A stretch of 26,166 bases of DNA. Origin: Candidatus Krumholzibacteriia bacterium (lineage in GTDB: Bacteria > Krumholzibacteriota > Krumholzibacteriia > G020349025). The notes beneath the pieces are model-generated. The model saw only the letters and a list, made by a program, of their open reading frames with translations. It had not been told where the DNA came from and searched no databases. The stretch is taken from assembly GCA_035649275.1 (NCBI GenBank), contig DASRJW010000027.1, positions 1 through 26,166 of the forward strand, given 5' to 3'. Positions 15,502 through 23,517 of the stretch are shown here, piece after piece; the stretch's first letter is position 1, and each line of letters opens with the position of its first letter. Both the position numbers and the translations under genes were made by a program.

Positions 15502-16446
15502 GGGCACGGGATTGTGTGATTGTTCGCGCGCCGGCGTCGCACACGATCTCCTTGGCTCGTGCCGCGCACCGTGCGACACCGGCTGACAACGTGGCATGGC
15601 AGCCATCGTGAGGTGCAACGCGGCGCATGGGGCGCCATGAAATGAGGTACGGCGGCACCGCGAGCGCCGTGATGCGGCGCCCCACTCCATCGCCGCACGC
15701 CATCGACCGGAGTCTCGCCTGCATTGCACCGCACTGGGGGATCCCCCCCGCGCTTCGTGTTGCCGGCGCGCCCGTTTTCCCAGCAGCGACACCGTGTCGT
15801 TGCCGGTGCGCCGACGTCGCTCTTCCTGCTGCCACGGACAACTCGTTGCACAGCACACCATTGCTGCCTGCGGCGCGCATCAGGTTCGGCGCTCGCCTTG
15901 GTGAGGAACGTGGCTTGCCTTGTGGTTCCCGAGCTCGACTCGCGACGCGGAGGACGACGGCGTCCGGCGCGTCTCGAGACGATTGACCGGGGAGGTCGTG
16001 GTAGACGGACGCGGGAAGACCGTGCGGACACACAACGGGCGGTAATCCCACCGCCTGTGGCGCCTCCGGCGGCTCTGGCGCCCGGCGCTCCCGCCCGATC
16101 GTCCCACTGACCCTGCGCCTTCAATGGCCCGCCCCATCCCTCCGGGTGCACGGACGTGGATGCGTCGCAGGTGAGCGCGTCGCGATTCGTGAACCCTGGT
16201 TCGCGCGGCCCGCGTCCGTCCAGCGCGTTCGACCCCGGATGGAAGCGCCGCGCTTTCGAGGTTCTAAGGCGCGATGCGTCGTCGCCGCGCCCACAGTGTG
16301 CGGCGGCCGTGGCAAAGAACCGGATGTCGTTGGCTCCGCGCTGAGACTTTCCGGCTGACACTTGCTGCGCCGCCGCCTCGCTTCGGGCCGTGGAGAGTGC
16401 CGTGCCATGCTGCGCGGCGAGGCCGGCACCTCCACGCCGCCCGAGA

Positions 16447-16471
16447 CCCGGACCCTCGACCCGCCCCGCCC
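16447..16471 (-). other. Putative G-quadruplex motif on the minus strand
   Basis: Read on the minus strand, five G-runs (GGG, GGGG, GGG, GGG, GGG) are separated by loops of 1, 1, 4 and 3 nt. This fits the G3+N1-7 rule with one spare run. It lies in the C-rich part of the gene-free interval, about 355 nt before the eRF1-like gene. Confidence 0.6.
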
Positions 16472-16551
16472 ACCTGCCGGCCCTCGCCCCGGCTCGCCCC
16501 CTCGGCTCGCCTGCGACCTGCCTCCAGCGCCCACCCCCGCCGGACCGCCTC

Positions 16552-16580
16552 TTTCCACTTTCCGAGGCGAGGTGTAGAGT
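16552..16580 (+). promoter_or_regulatory. Weak candidate promoter for the eRF1-like gene
   Basis: TTTCCA (16552-16557), a 17-nt spacer and TAGAGT (16575-16580), each matching four of six consensus bases. It would give a leader of about 240 nt before the ATG at 16826, which is long. Low confidence. Confidence 0.2.
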
Positions 16581-16825
16581 CGGAGGCGAGGAACGCTGAT
16601 GCTCCACCCCCAGCAAGCGTGCTCTCGAGGGGACGTGCCACGACCCCCGAGGTGTCCTGCGCCCAGCCCGGTGGCAAGCACCTCGACCCTTCCGACTCGC
16701 CGCAGCACGCTCCAGACAATCGACGTCGCGGCGCCCCGTCCGCCGCCCGCGAGCTTTCGCCAGCTCGTTCGCTCCACCGTTCCCCCGTGCGGGGAAGAGC
16801 CACACTCGAGCCGAGGGAGAACCCG

Positions 16826-17959
16826 ATGCCGTTCACGCGTGAGCTGCGCGAGTTGGAATCCGTTTCGCCCACCCATCCTTTCCTGAGCGTGTATCTCGAC
16901 GTCGGACACAACGAAGCCTCTTCCGAAGCCATGCGCGTCTTCGTGCGCTCGCGGCTGCGCCAGGCCCAGGGTGAGGCGCCGAGCGCCCGGGACCGCACCC
17001 TGCTGGAAACCGACGGCCGTCACGTTCTGGCCTACCTCGAAGATGTCATCCATGCCCGTGTCGAACGCCGCAGTCTGGGGCTGGCGCTGTTCGCTTGCGC
17101 GCGCCAAAAGTTCTTCCAGGCCGTCGGCTCACCGATGTCTTTCGACAATACCCTCGTCGTTTCCGACCGCCCGTTCCTCGAACCTTTGCGAGCCGAGGAG
17201 AACGCCCAGCGCGTGCTCGCTTGCCTGGTCGATTCGCGCTCGGCGCGAATCCTGGAGATCGGCGCCGGAACCGTGCGCGCGCAGGCGGAGATCCAGAGTT
17301 CGCCACGCGTGCACCATCAAGGCGGCTGGTCGCACATGCGTTTCCAACGTCATGTGGACGATCAGATCGAACACCACCAGCGCGAGGTCGCCGTCGCGCT
17401 GACCCATCTCTCCGATCGCGATCCCCGGGTGCCGGTGGTTCTCGGCGGGCCCGAGCCGGTGATCAGCGCCTTCCGCGCCCACCTTCCAGATCGCATCGCG
17501 CAGCGCGTCGTCATCGGGTTACCGGTGGCTCTGAAGGGGCAGGAGCGCGACATCGTCGAGCGCATCCTGGAAGGGTTCGTGCAGGGCGAGGAAGAGCGGC
17601 ACGAGCGCGAGCTCGAACGCCAGATCGAGGAAGCCCTGTCCCCGGTGCGCGGCGCCCGCGGCACCGACGAGGTCCTGCATGCCGCCAACACCCATGCCGT
17701 TCGCCGTCTGTTTGTGGCGGCACAATACGAAGCGCGGGGCTGGCGTTGTGGCAGCTGCGGTGCCCTGGGCACGAACGTGCCCCTCGCCTGTCCGTTCTGT
17801 CGTGGCACCGTGGGCACCATGGACGTGCGCCCGGAGCTGATCAGCAAAGTACTGGCGAGCGGGGGCGAGGTCTCGGCGTTGCCGGTGCAACGGCACCTGC
17901 AGCACGGTGTCGTCGCCCTCTTGCGCCATCCCATGCATGCCGCGCGGCATGCCTTCTGA
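16826..17959 (+). CDS. Bacterial eRF1/Vms1-like (baeRF) protein with C-terminal zinc ribbon
   Basis: A 377-residue protein resembling the bacterial relatives of archaeo-eukaryotic release factor 1. The N-terminal domain (~1-125) starts LRELESVSPTHPFLSVYLDV. The central domain (~125-255) is an RNase H-like fold with ARILEIGAGTVRAQ. Between strands it carries HHQGGWSHMRFQRHVDDQIEHH (~163-184), the loop that in eRF1/Vms1 presents the catalytic Gln of GGQ; here it is GGW. The C-terminal part contains a zinc ribbon (Cys at ~308, 311, 322, 325) and a basic, His-rich tail. Relatives include Vms1/ANKZF1 peptidyl-tRNA hydrolases and the hibernation factor Balon. Start ATG at 16826 with GAGGGAGA just upstream; an in-frame extension to 16274 is not protein-like. 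Confidence 0.8.
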   Translation: MPFTRELRELESVSPTHPFLSVYLDVGHNEASSEAMRVFVRSRLRQAQGEAPSARDRTLLETDGRHVLAYLEDVIHARVERRSLGLALFACARQKFFQAVGSPMSFDNTLVVSDRPFLEPLRAEENAQRVLACLVDSRSARILEIGAGTVRAQAEIQSSPRVHHQGGWSHMRFQRHVDDQIEHHQREVAVALTHLSDRDPRVPVVLGGPEPVISAFRAHLPDRIAQRVVIGLPVALKGQERDIVERILEGFVQGEEERHERELERQIEEALSPVRGARGTDEVLHAANTHAVRRLFVAAQYEARGWRCGSCGALGTNVPLACPFCRGTVGTMDVRPELISKVLASGGEVSALPVQRHLQHGVVALLRHPMHAARHAF

Positions 17960-17971
17960 AACCTTCGCCGA

Positions 17972-18005
17972 GCGCGGCGTGTCCCGGTACCGGCCGGGAC
18001 GCGCC
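17972..18005. terminator. Long hairpin between convergent genes
   Basis: The arms at 17972-17985 and 17992-18005 form a 14-bp stem (one G-U pair) with a 6-nt loop. It starts 13 nt after the eRF1-like stop and lies between it and the convergent sppA end. No T-run is present on either strand, so it may be a Rho-assisted or RNA-stabilising 3' structure rather than a classic terminator. Confidence 0.45.
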
Positions 18006-18061
18006 GCCGCTTCGTGAAAGAGACAGCTCGCGGCGTGTTTCGCCTCGTCCGAGGAGGATCC

Positions 18062-18077
18062 GGCGCCGCCAGGCGCC
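18062..18077 (-). terminator. Short hairpin after sppA
   Basis: GGCGCC (18062-18067) and GGCGCC (18072-18077) pair around a 4-nt loop, beginning 8 nt after the sppA stop on the minus strand. There is no T-run, and such hexamers are frequent in this DNA. Confidence 0.25.
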
Positions 18078-18084
18078 AGCAGGG

Positions 18085-19785
18085 TCAAGGCAGGAAGCCG
18101 AGCTCGAGGATGCTCCAGCGGGTGCCCCGCGGCAGGCGCGGGGAAACGTCCAGGCGCTGGCGGGCGCTGGCCCAGAGCGCGTCGCTCTCTTGCAGCAGCA
18201 GGTCCAGGAAGCTGCGTTCCTCCGGATAGTGCACGAGCCGGGTCTTGGTGCCGGCGGGGATCTCCGCCAGCTCCCGCGCCAGCTCGACGGCGCGCTCCTG
18301 TCCACCCAGCTCGTCGAGCAGGCCGTGCTCCAGCGCCTGCTGCCCCGTCCACACCCGCCCGCGCCCGAGGTCGTCCACCTTGCTGGCTTCCAGCTTACGG
18401 CTCTTGGCAATGTCCTGAATCCAGCGCTCGTAGTCGCCCCACTGCTGGCGCGCGATCAGGCTTTCCTCCTGAGCGCTCCAGTCGTGGTAGTCGCTGAAGA
18501 GGAAGGGGAAGGAGCCGCGGGTGACGAAGTCACGGCTCAAGCCCAGCTTGTCGTAGAAGCCCCGCATGTTGAACTTCTCGATGAGCATGCCGATGCTGCC
18601 GGTGATCGTCGTCGGCTGCGCCACGATGCGGTTGGCGTGGAAGGACATCATGTAACCGCCGGACGCGGCCACGTCCACCATGGAGACGACGATGGGCTTG
18701 CGCTGGCGCACGTGCTCGACGGCGTGGCTGATCATGTCGCTGGCCACGATCTCACCGCCCGGGCTGTCGACGCGGAGCACCACGGCCTCGATGGTCTTGT
18801 CGTCGGCGACGTCCTCCAGATCACGTACGACCTCGCTGGCCCCGAGGATGGCGCCGAAGGTGGGGGCGTAGTCGTTGGCGCCGCGCAAGATGAGGCCGCG
18901 GGCATGCACCACGGCGATGGCCTTGCTGCCGTGCACCGCCAGCCGGTGACGCGCCTCGTGCCGGTAGTCTTCGACGTCCAGCAGCGGCGTGTCGAGGGAG
19001 CGCCGTACGTACTGGCGCACCACGTCCTCCCGGTGCCGCACGCCGTCGAGGAGCCCGAGCTCCATCGCCTCGTCCGGCGTCAGGATCCCTCGGTCCACCG
19101 CCTCCTCCAGGTCGGCCCGTCCCAGGTTGCGCCGCGACTCCAGGGTCTCGAGGAATTCGCTCCACAGATCGTCCAGCAGCCACTCGTACTGCTCCCGCGC
19201 TTCCGCGGACATGTTGCGCCGGATCTCCGGCTCGACGGCGTCCTTGTAGGCGCCGATGCGGCTCACGTTGGGGCGGATGGCAAGCTTGTCCAGGGTGCCC
19301 TTGAAGTACATCGGCCCCACCCCGAGTCCGTTCAGGAACACCCGTCCCGTGGGAGGCATGTAGATCGAATCGCAGGCCGAACCCACCAGCAGGCCCACCT
19401 CGCCGAGAACCGGCCCGTGCGCCACCACGGGCTTGCCGGACTCGCGGAAGCGAAGGATGGCCTGGTGCAGCTCCGTGGCCTTCCCCCAGCCGATGTCGGG
19501 CTCGTCGATTTCGACCAGCACGGAGCCGATGCGGTCGTCGTCGGCAGCGGCCTGCAAGCACTCCAGGATGTCGTTCTGCGACAGCGGCTCCCGGTGCAGG
19601 AAGGGAATCGAGGGCAGCGTGGGGTACTCGATGATCTCGCCGCTCAGGTGCACCCGCAACATGGTTCCGGATTCGAGCGCCGGAGCGGTGGGGCGCAAGA
19701 GGCTACCGAGGGCGAAAAGGCCGACGAGGAAAAGGAGCATCTGGCTGAAGAACAGCGCCAGAACCAGTCTCAAGAAACGGCGCAT
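18085..19785 (-). CDS. sppA: Signal peptide peptidase SppA, long (67K) type
   Basis: A 566-residue membrane-anchored protease that degrades leftover signal peptides. One N-terminal transmembrane segment (~5-28) anchors it. Two tandem S49/ClpP-like domains follow. The first carries the general-base Lys in GAYKDAVEP (~Lys181). The second carries the nucleophile Ser in [10 protein letters not shown] (~Ser375), after [12 protein letters not shown] (~339-350), and then TITGSIGM. The Lys-in-first/Ser-in-second layout matches the E. coli 67K enzyme. Start ATG at 19783-19785, 9 nt after the outer-membrane protein stop, so the two form an operon. All catalytic residues are present, so it is predicted active. 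Confidence 0.93.
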   Translation of the reverse strand: MRRFLRLVLALFFSQMLLFLVGLFALGSLLRPTAPALESGTMLRVHLSGEIIEYPTLPSIPFLHREPLSQNDILECLQAAADDDRIGSVLVEIDEPDIGWGKATELHQAILRFRESGKPVVAHGPVLGEVGLLVGSACDSIYMPPTGRVFLNGLGVGPMYFKGTLDKLAIRPNVSRIGAYKDAVEPEIRRNMSAEAREQYEWLLDDLWSEFLETLESRRNLGRADLEEAVDRGILTPDEAMELGLLDGVRHREDVVRQYVRRSLDTPLLDVEDYRHEARHRLAVHGSKAIAVVHARGLILRGANDYAPTFGAILGASEVVRDLEDVADDKTIEAVVLRVDSPGGEIVASDMISHAVEHVRQRKPIVVSMVDVAASGGYMMSFHANRIVAQPTTITGSIGMLIEKFNMRGFYDKLGLSRDFVTRGSFPFLFSDYHDWSAQEESLIARQQWGDYERWIQDIAKSRKLEASKVDDLGRGRVWTGQQALEHGLLDELGGQERAVELARELAEIPAGTKTRLVHYPEERSFLDLLLQESDALWASARQRLDVSPRLPRGTRWSILELGFLP

Positions 19786-19794
19786 CGGCGTCTT

Positions 19795-20412
19795 TCAGAA
19801 ATACAACGTGAGACCGAGTAAGCCGCCGGCGAACAACCCCGCATCGACGATGCTCTCGCCGATGTCGAGGTAGTTCAGGCTCAAGCCGGCGGAGATCGTG
19901 GCGTTGCCGCTGATCCAGAATTCGTAGCCGGCGTCCCCGAAGACCGACACGCCCCACTCGTCGATGCGCTTCCCGTGGGTCTGAGCCTCTTCCTCCTCCA
20001 CCGGGACCTCGGCGGTTCCGGCCCAGCCGAGACCGCCGCCGGCGCGCAAGTAGATGCCCCCGCTCGGTCCCACGGGATTCCCCGGGTACCAGGTGAGACC
20101 CAAGGAGAGGTTTTGCAAGCTGCGGCGGATCTTGATGGGAACCTCGCCGAGCTCGATCATCCAGGCTTCGTAGTGGGTTCCCACCATGAAGCGAGTGGAA
20201 GGCTTCCAGCCGAAATGGATCTGCGGCGCGGAGCCACTGCGGTAGACGTGCTCGCCTAACTCGGCGTCGTCGAAGAACCCCCGGCCGAAACCCCAGCCCA
20301 CACCCACCATCCAGGTGGGACGTTCCTGAAAGCGCATGGCGCTCGCCGCCGGTGCCCAGGCGAGAAGGGCGAGAATCGTCCAGGTCGAACTGAGGGCGGT
20401 GATCGGACGCAC
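19795..20412 (-). CDS. Small outer-membrane beta-barrel protein
   Basis: A 205-residue protein with a signal peptide (hydrophobic ~9-25, ending ASA). The mature part alternates short amphipathic strands and turns (PQIHFGWKPSTRFMVGTHYEAW, NLSLGLTWYPGNPVGPSGGIYLRAGGGLGW) and ends LGLTLYF with the terminal Phe usual for BAM substrates. The size suits an eight-stranded OmpA/OmpW-like barrel. Start GTG at 20410-20412 with GGAG ~7 nt upstream. It leads the operon with sppA, and a promoter lies at 20461-20489. Function unknown. Confidence 0.7.
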   Translation of the reverse strand: MRPITALSSTWTILALLAWAPAASAMRFQERPTWMVGVGWGFGRGFFDDAELGEHVYRSGSAPQIHFGWKPSTRFMVGTHYEAWMIELGEVPIKIRRSLQNLSLGLTWYPGNPVGPSGGIYLRAGGGLGWAGTAEVPVEEEEAQTHGKRIDEWGVSVFGDAGYEFWISGNATISAGLSLNYLDIGESIVDAGLFAGGLLGLTLYF

Positions 20413-20460
20413 GGCCGGCTCCGGAGAATCGACACCGACCTTCCCGGGTCGGGCGCAACC

Positions 20461-20489
20461 ACTCTACGGGTGACGGCAAGTTGGCGCAA
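20461..20489 (-). promoter_or_regulatory. Candidate promoter of the barrel–sppA operon
   Basis: On the minus strand TTGCGC (20484-20489), a 17-nt spacer, then TAGAGT (20461-20466), about 48 nt upstream of the GTG start. Moderate consensus match with ideal spacing. Confidence 0.4.
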
Positions 20490-20508
20490 GCTCTGCGGTG
20501 GCACCTCG

Positions 20509-20517
20509 TGCTAGATT
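20509..20517 (+). promoter_or_regulatory. Extended -10 element upstream of the LA_2272-like gene
   Basis: TGCTAGATT is an extended -10 (TG, one base, TAGATT). No -35 at the right distance is visible. If used, transcription would start near 20524, which excludes the most upstream in-frame GTG (20498) as the start of the following gene. Confidence 0.35.
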
Positions 20518-20578
20518 CTCCCGTCCGCATGCAGCCAGAGTCGGATTCGGAGCGGGAACGCGGGCAGGTCACGAACTA

Positions 20579-21805
20579 GTGCTGGCGCGCGCACAGTCGA
20601 GGGATTTCCAGCCGCCGGCCGTGGCGGCGCGGCGCTGGCGTTGCCGGACACTGGGTACGACGCACGCGCTTCCGGCGCTCCTCCTCGCTGGTGCACTCTG
20701 CAGCGCGGGCACGAGCCACGCCGAGCCAGCGCAACACCCGGTCAACTTCTCCTTCTTCTACCCCCTCAGCACCAACCGGGACCCCATGGTGGAGACCCAC
20801 TTCCGACTCGGCATCCTCTATGGCCGCGTCGGAGCCATCCACGGCGTGGACCTGAGCGGTGTGGTCGGACGCATTCACGGCGAGATGAGCGGTTTCCAGG
20901 TCACCGGCGTCGCCACGGTGAACGGAGGAGAGTTCCGGGGTGCCTCGGTCACCGGGCTCCTCCACTACGGCGGCGGCGATGCTCGAGGCGTGCAGCTCTC
21001 CGGCCTGGTCAACTACGGCCGCGGGATGTTCCGCGGCTTCCAATACGCCAGCCTGTTCAACTATGCGGAGAAGGACTTCGTGGGAGTGCAGCTCACCTCG
21101 ATGTACAACCTGGCGAACGCCGATGCGCGTTACGCCCAGATCGCCTCCATCGTCAACATCGTCTCCGGTTCGTTCCGCGGGCTGCAGGCCTCGGGCGGGA
21201 TCAACTACGTGCAGGAAGAGGCCAGGGGACTGCAGGCAGGTTTGTTCGACTACGCGCATACCATCCACGGCGCCCAGATCGCCCTGCTGAACGTGGCCGG
21301 GACCGCGCACGCTGCGCAGCTGGGAGCAGTCAATGTGGCGCGGAAAAACGACGTCTTCGCCCTCGGACTGGTGAGCGTGGCGAACAACGGCGGTGCCGAC
21401 TGGGTGAGCTTCGCCAGCAACCTGGCGGCGATCAACACCGGCGTGCGCACCTCGCTCCTGGGCTTCTACTCCATGTTCACCCTCGGTGTCGGCGATGTGC
21501 AAGAAGAGCGCGGGGACACGGCCTTCCTCACTTGGAACTACGGTTACGGCTTCGGCCTGTGGCGCCGCTGGTCCTTGGACACGGATCTCGGCTTCGTGCA
21601 CGTCATGCCGCAGCCGAGCGACGATCCGGCGGAAAACGATCGCCTGCACTACGCGCTGCAAGCTCGCGCCCTCGGCGAATGGCGCCTGAGCGAGAGGACC
21701 AGCGTCTTCGGCGGTGCGGGTCTGAGCACCGTGTTTTCGGAGTATTCCACCACGGCGACAACCGAGATCGATCCGCTCGTGGTCTTGGGAGTGTCGTTGT
21801 ACTGA
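20579..21805 (+). CDS. LA_2272-family surface repeat protein
   Basis: An exported protein of about 408 residues. A signal peptide (LPALLLAGALCSAGTSHA) precedes a mature region built of ~20-residue repeats of the form 'F-R/A-G-hydrophobic-Q-x-S/A-G/S-hydrophobic-x-N', such as FRGASVTGLLHYGGG, ARGVQLSGLVNYG, FRGFQYASLFNYA, FVGVQLTSMYNLA, FRGLQASGGINYV and ARGLQAGLFDYA. This is the pattern of LA_2272/LA_2273-type surface repeats described from Leptospira. The last ~120 residues look like barrel strands ending LVVLGVSLY. Start uncertain: GTG at 20579 follows a weak CAGG; GTG at 20621 gives the neatest signal peptide; GTG at 20498 precedes the likely transcription start. Probably an outer-membrane or surface protein. 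Confidence 0.7.
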   Translation: MLARAQSRDFQPPAVAARRWRCRTLGTTHALPALLLAGALCSAGTSHAEPAQHPVNFSFFYPLSTNRDPMVETHFRLGILYGRVGAIHGVDLSGVVGRIHGEMSGFQVTGVATVNGGEFRGASVTGLLHYGGGDARGVQLSGLVNYGRGMFRGFQYASLFNYAEKDFVGVQLTSMYNLANADARYAQIASIVNIVSGSFRGLQASGGINYVQEEARGLQAGLFDYAHTIHGAQIALLNVAGTAHAAQLGAVNVARKNDVFALGLVSVANNGGADWVSFASNLAAINTGVRTSLLGFYSMFTLGVGDVQEERGDTAFLTWNYGYGFGLWRRWSLDTDLGFVHVMPQPSDDPAENDRLHYALQARALGEWRLSERTSVFGGAGLSTVFSEYSTTATTEIDPLVVLGVSLY

Positions 21806-21874
21806 GGTACGCGCGCCGCCGCAGGAGGGCGAGCCGGTATTCACGCGGCGGCAGCCGCTCGAGGCGGGAAAGTG

Positions 21875-23449
21875 ATGCAGAGGCAGCGCAAAACAGCGAG
21901 GCAGGCGCGAGTGGGTGACGGCACCGGCGTGCTGCGGGCGCGGCTGCGTGCTGGTCCCATCGTTCGGTGGCGACGAAGGGGTGTCGCTCCCATCGTGACC
22001 TGGGCGCTCTGGCTCGCTCTGGCCGCCCCCGCGACCCAGGCCCAGACCGCGGCCGAAGACCTGCTCCTGCCGCGGGCGCCGCTCGGGGCCGCCTCGCCCT
22101 TCGGGGCGTCGGCGCCGCTCGGGGCCGCTGCGGCTCAAGAAGGCGGCCCGGGGGCTACGCTCCGGTCGCCGGACTCCTACGGGCAGAACTGGCGCTTGCT
22201 GCGAACGCTGGCGGAGATCGAAGGTTTCAACCTGGTGATGACCACCTTCGGTCGCGCCTTTTTCACGGAGGGTGCGGAGGGGTTCAAGGTCAGCCTGGAG
22301 TCCATCCACGAGAACCTCAAGGCCGGCTTCGAGTGGGACGACAACACCTTCTCGGCCAACAATTTCAGACATCCCTACCAGGGCGGCATGTACTACGGCG
22401 CGGCGCGCTCGAACCACTACGATTTCTACCAATCCAGCGCCTTCTCCTTCGCCGGCGCCTGGCTGTGGGAATACACCGGCGAGAACCACCATCCCTCAGT
22501 GAACGACTGGATCAACACCGCGGTCGGCGGCATCGCCTTCGGCGAGGCCCTGTACCGGCTGTCGACCATGGTGCTGGACAACACGGCGACGAAGGGGCGC
22601 GTCTGGCACGAGATCGGCGGCTTCGCCGTCAGCCCGACGCGCGGCGTCAACCGTCTGCTCACGGGAGAAGCCTTCGAGGTGCACGCCAACCCGCCCGACC
22701 GCATCCCAGAGCATCTGGGCGGGAGCTTCCGCTTCGGCAGCCGCACCATCGGGGACGAGAGGCTGTGGGAACGGAGCACGTCGAAACTGTTCGTGAGCTT
22801 CGACGCCAGCTACGGCAGTCCCTTCGCCGATCGCCCCATGAAGCCGTTCGATCATTTCGACTTCGGCATGCAGCTCAATTTCGACAACAAGCCGCATGGG
22901 ATCGGCCGCATCGAGATCAGCGGCATCCTGGGGGCGCTCACCGTGAGCGAGAGCCCGAAGGCCAAGCACGTCCTGGCTGCTTACCAGCACTTCGAGTATC
23001 TCGACAACGAGTCTTACGTGTACGGGGGACAGAGCATCGGCGCCAGCTATCTGACCCGCTTCACCGGCCGCGAAGGGATCGAGACCCGGGCCCTGCTGAA
23101 CGTGAACGCCATCCTCCTCGGCGCCACCAAGTCCGATCACTTCAACATCTCGGGCCGACAGTACGACTACGGCCCGGGGCTCGGCTTCGAGTTCGAGGCG
23201 GTCTTCGCCCACAAGGGGCGGGACATCCTGACCCTGGGCCATGCCTCGAACCTCGTGCACAGCGTCAACGGCAACGAGGTCGAGAGCTACACCAATTTCA
23301 CCCACGTGAAGTTCCTCGTACCGGTGCGGAGCTTCTTCGGCGCCGGCGCCGAGTTCCTGCTCTACAACAGCCGGCGCGACTACGCCCGCTATCCCGACGT
23401 GAACCAGCGCAGCCCGGAGCTGCGCCTGTACGCCTCCTGGGGCGGCTGA
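21875..23449 (+). CDS. DUF3943 outer-membrane protein
   Basis: A 524-residue exported protein. A long basic N-terminus and hydrophobic segment (~38-56, ending TQAQ) form a signal peptide, followed by a low-complexity Ala/Gly/Pro stretch coded by an imperfect 36-bp repeat. The DUF3943 core is clear: FEWDDNTFSANNFRHPYQGGMYYGAARSNHYDF, then a Trp/Tyr-rich block with WEYTGENHHPSVNDWI, then TAVGGIAFGEALYRLS and VNRLLTGE. The C-terminal half reads as barrel strands ending RLYASWGG. The family is uncharacterised and presumed outer-membrane. Start ATG at 21875 (a GTG sits directly before it) with a purine-rich GAGGCGGGAAA upstream. It lies 69 nt after the LA_2272-like gene and is probably co-transcribed. 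Confidence 0.8.
   Translation: MQRQRKTARQARVGDGTGVLRARLRAGPIVRWRRRGVAPIVTWALWLALAAPATQAQTAAEDLLLPRAPLGAASPFGASAPLGAAAAQEGGPGATLRSPDSYGQNWRLLRTLAEIEGFNLVMTTFGRAFFTEGAEGFKVSLESIHENLKAGFEWDDNTFSANNFRHPYQGGMYYGAARSNHYDFYQSSAFSFAGAWLWEYTGENHHPSVNDWINTAVGGIAFGEALYRLSTMVLDNTATKGRVWHEIGGFAVSPTRGVNRLLTGEAFEVHANPPDRIPEHLGGSFRFGSRTIGDERLWERSTSKLFVSFDASYGSPFADRPMKPFDHFDFGMQLNFDNKPHGIGRIEISGILGALTVSESPKAKHVLAAYQHFEYLDNESYVYGGQSIGASYLTRFTGREGIETRALLNVNAILLGATKSDHFNISGRQYDYGPGLGFEFEAVFAHKGRDILTLGHASNLVHSVNGNEVESYTNFTHVKFLVPVRSFFGAGAEFLLYNSRRDYARYPDVNQRSPELRLYASWGG
22075..22128 (+). repeat. In-frame 18-bp direct repeat within the DUF3943 gene
   Basis: GGCGCCGCTCGGGGCCGC occurs at 22075-22092 and 22111-22128, a 36-bp period, with a diverged half-unit between. 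It encodes the repeated APLGAA in the linker after the signal peptide. A length-variable region is likely. Confidence 0.8.
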
Positions 23450-23451
23450 CG

Positions 23452-23496
23452 GGCCCTGCGAGTATCCGGCACTCTTCGCATCGAGGCAGGGCCTCG
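23452..23496. terminator. Overlapping hairpins between convergent genes
   Basis: GGCCCTGC (23452-23459) pairs with GCAGGGCC (23486-23493), while CGAGGC (23482-23487) alternatively pairs with GCCTCG (23491-23496) around 3 nt. The structures are mutually exclusive and lie between the DUF3943 stop (23449) and the membrane-protein stop (23518). Possible shared terminator; no T-run. Confidence 0.3.
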
Positions 23497-23517
23497 CCCC
23501 CAGGAAAGGTCGTCCTC

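Larger units (their letters stand above)
15429..16825. other. 1.4-kb interval with no credible protein-coding gene
   Basis: Several long open frames cross this stretch on both strands, including one of over 400 codons. Their translations are Arg/Gly/Ser/Pro-rich, have no motif and lack normal residue balance, so I treat them as high-GC artefacts. What can be seen: the folE promoter at the left end; short GC-rich inverted repeats around 15600-15700; the near-repeats GTTGCCGGCGCGCC and GTTGCCGGTGCGCC (about 15767 and 15798); a strongly C-rich plus strand at about 16440-16560 holding a G-quadruplex motif; and a weak promoter candidate at 16552-16580. A structured RNA, a decayed gene or a long leader for the gene at 16826 are all possible. 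Confidence 0.5.

Noticed and set aside
15498-16805. Long minus-strand open frame of ~435 codons
   Set aside because: Arg/Gly/Ser-rich translation with no motif or hydrophobic periodicity, overlapping other equally poor frames; typical of stop-poor high-GC DNA.
16274-16825. N-terminal extension of the eRF1-like protein
   Set aside because: Residues are Arg/Pro-rich and unlike the family; the ATG at 16826 has its own good ribosome-binding site and starts with the expected domain.
17095-19821. Plus-strand open frame of ~900 codons antisense to sppA and through the eRF1-like gene
   Set aside because: It is a shadow of two confidently identified genes; high GC removes stops in the complementary frames.
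20499-20511. Sigma54-like TGGCAC...GC upstream of the LA_2272-like gene
   Set aside because: The GG-to-GC distance is one base short of the strict -24/-12 spacing, and the extended -10 beside it explains the site better.
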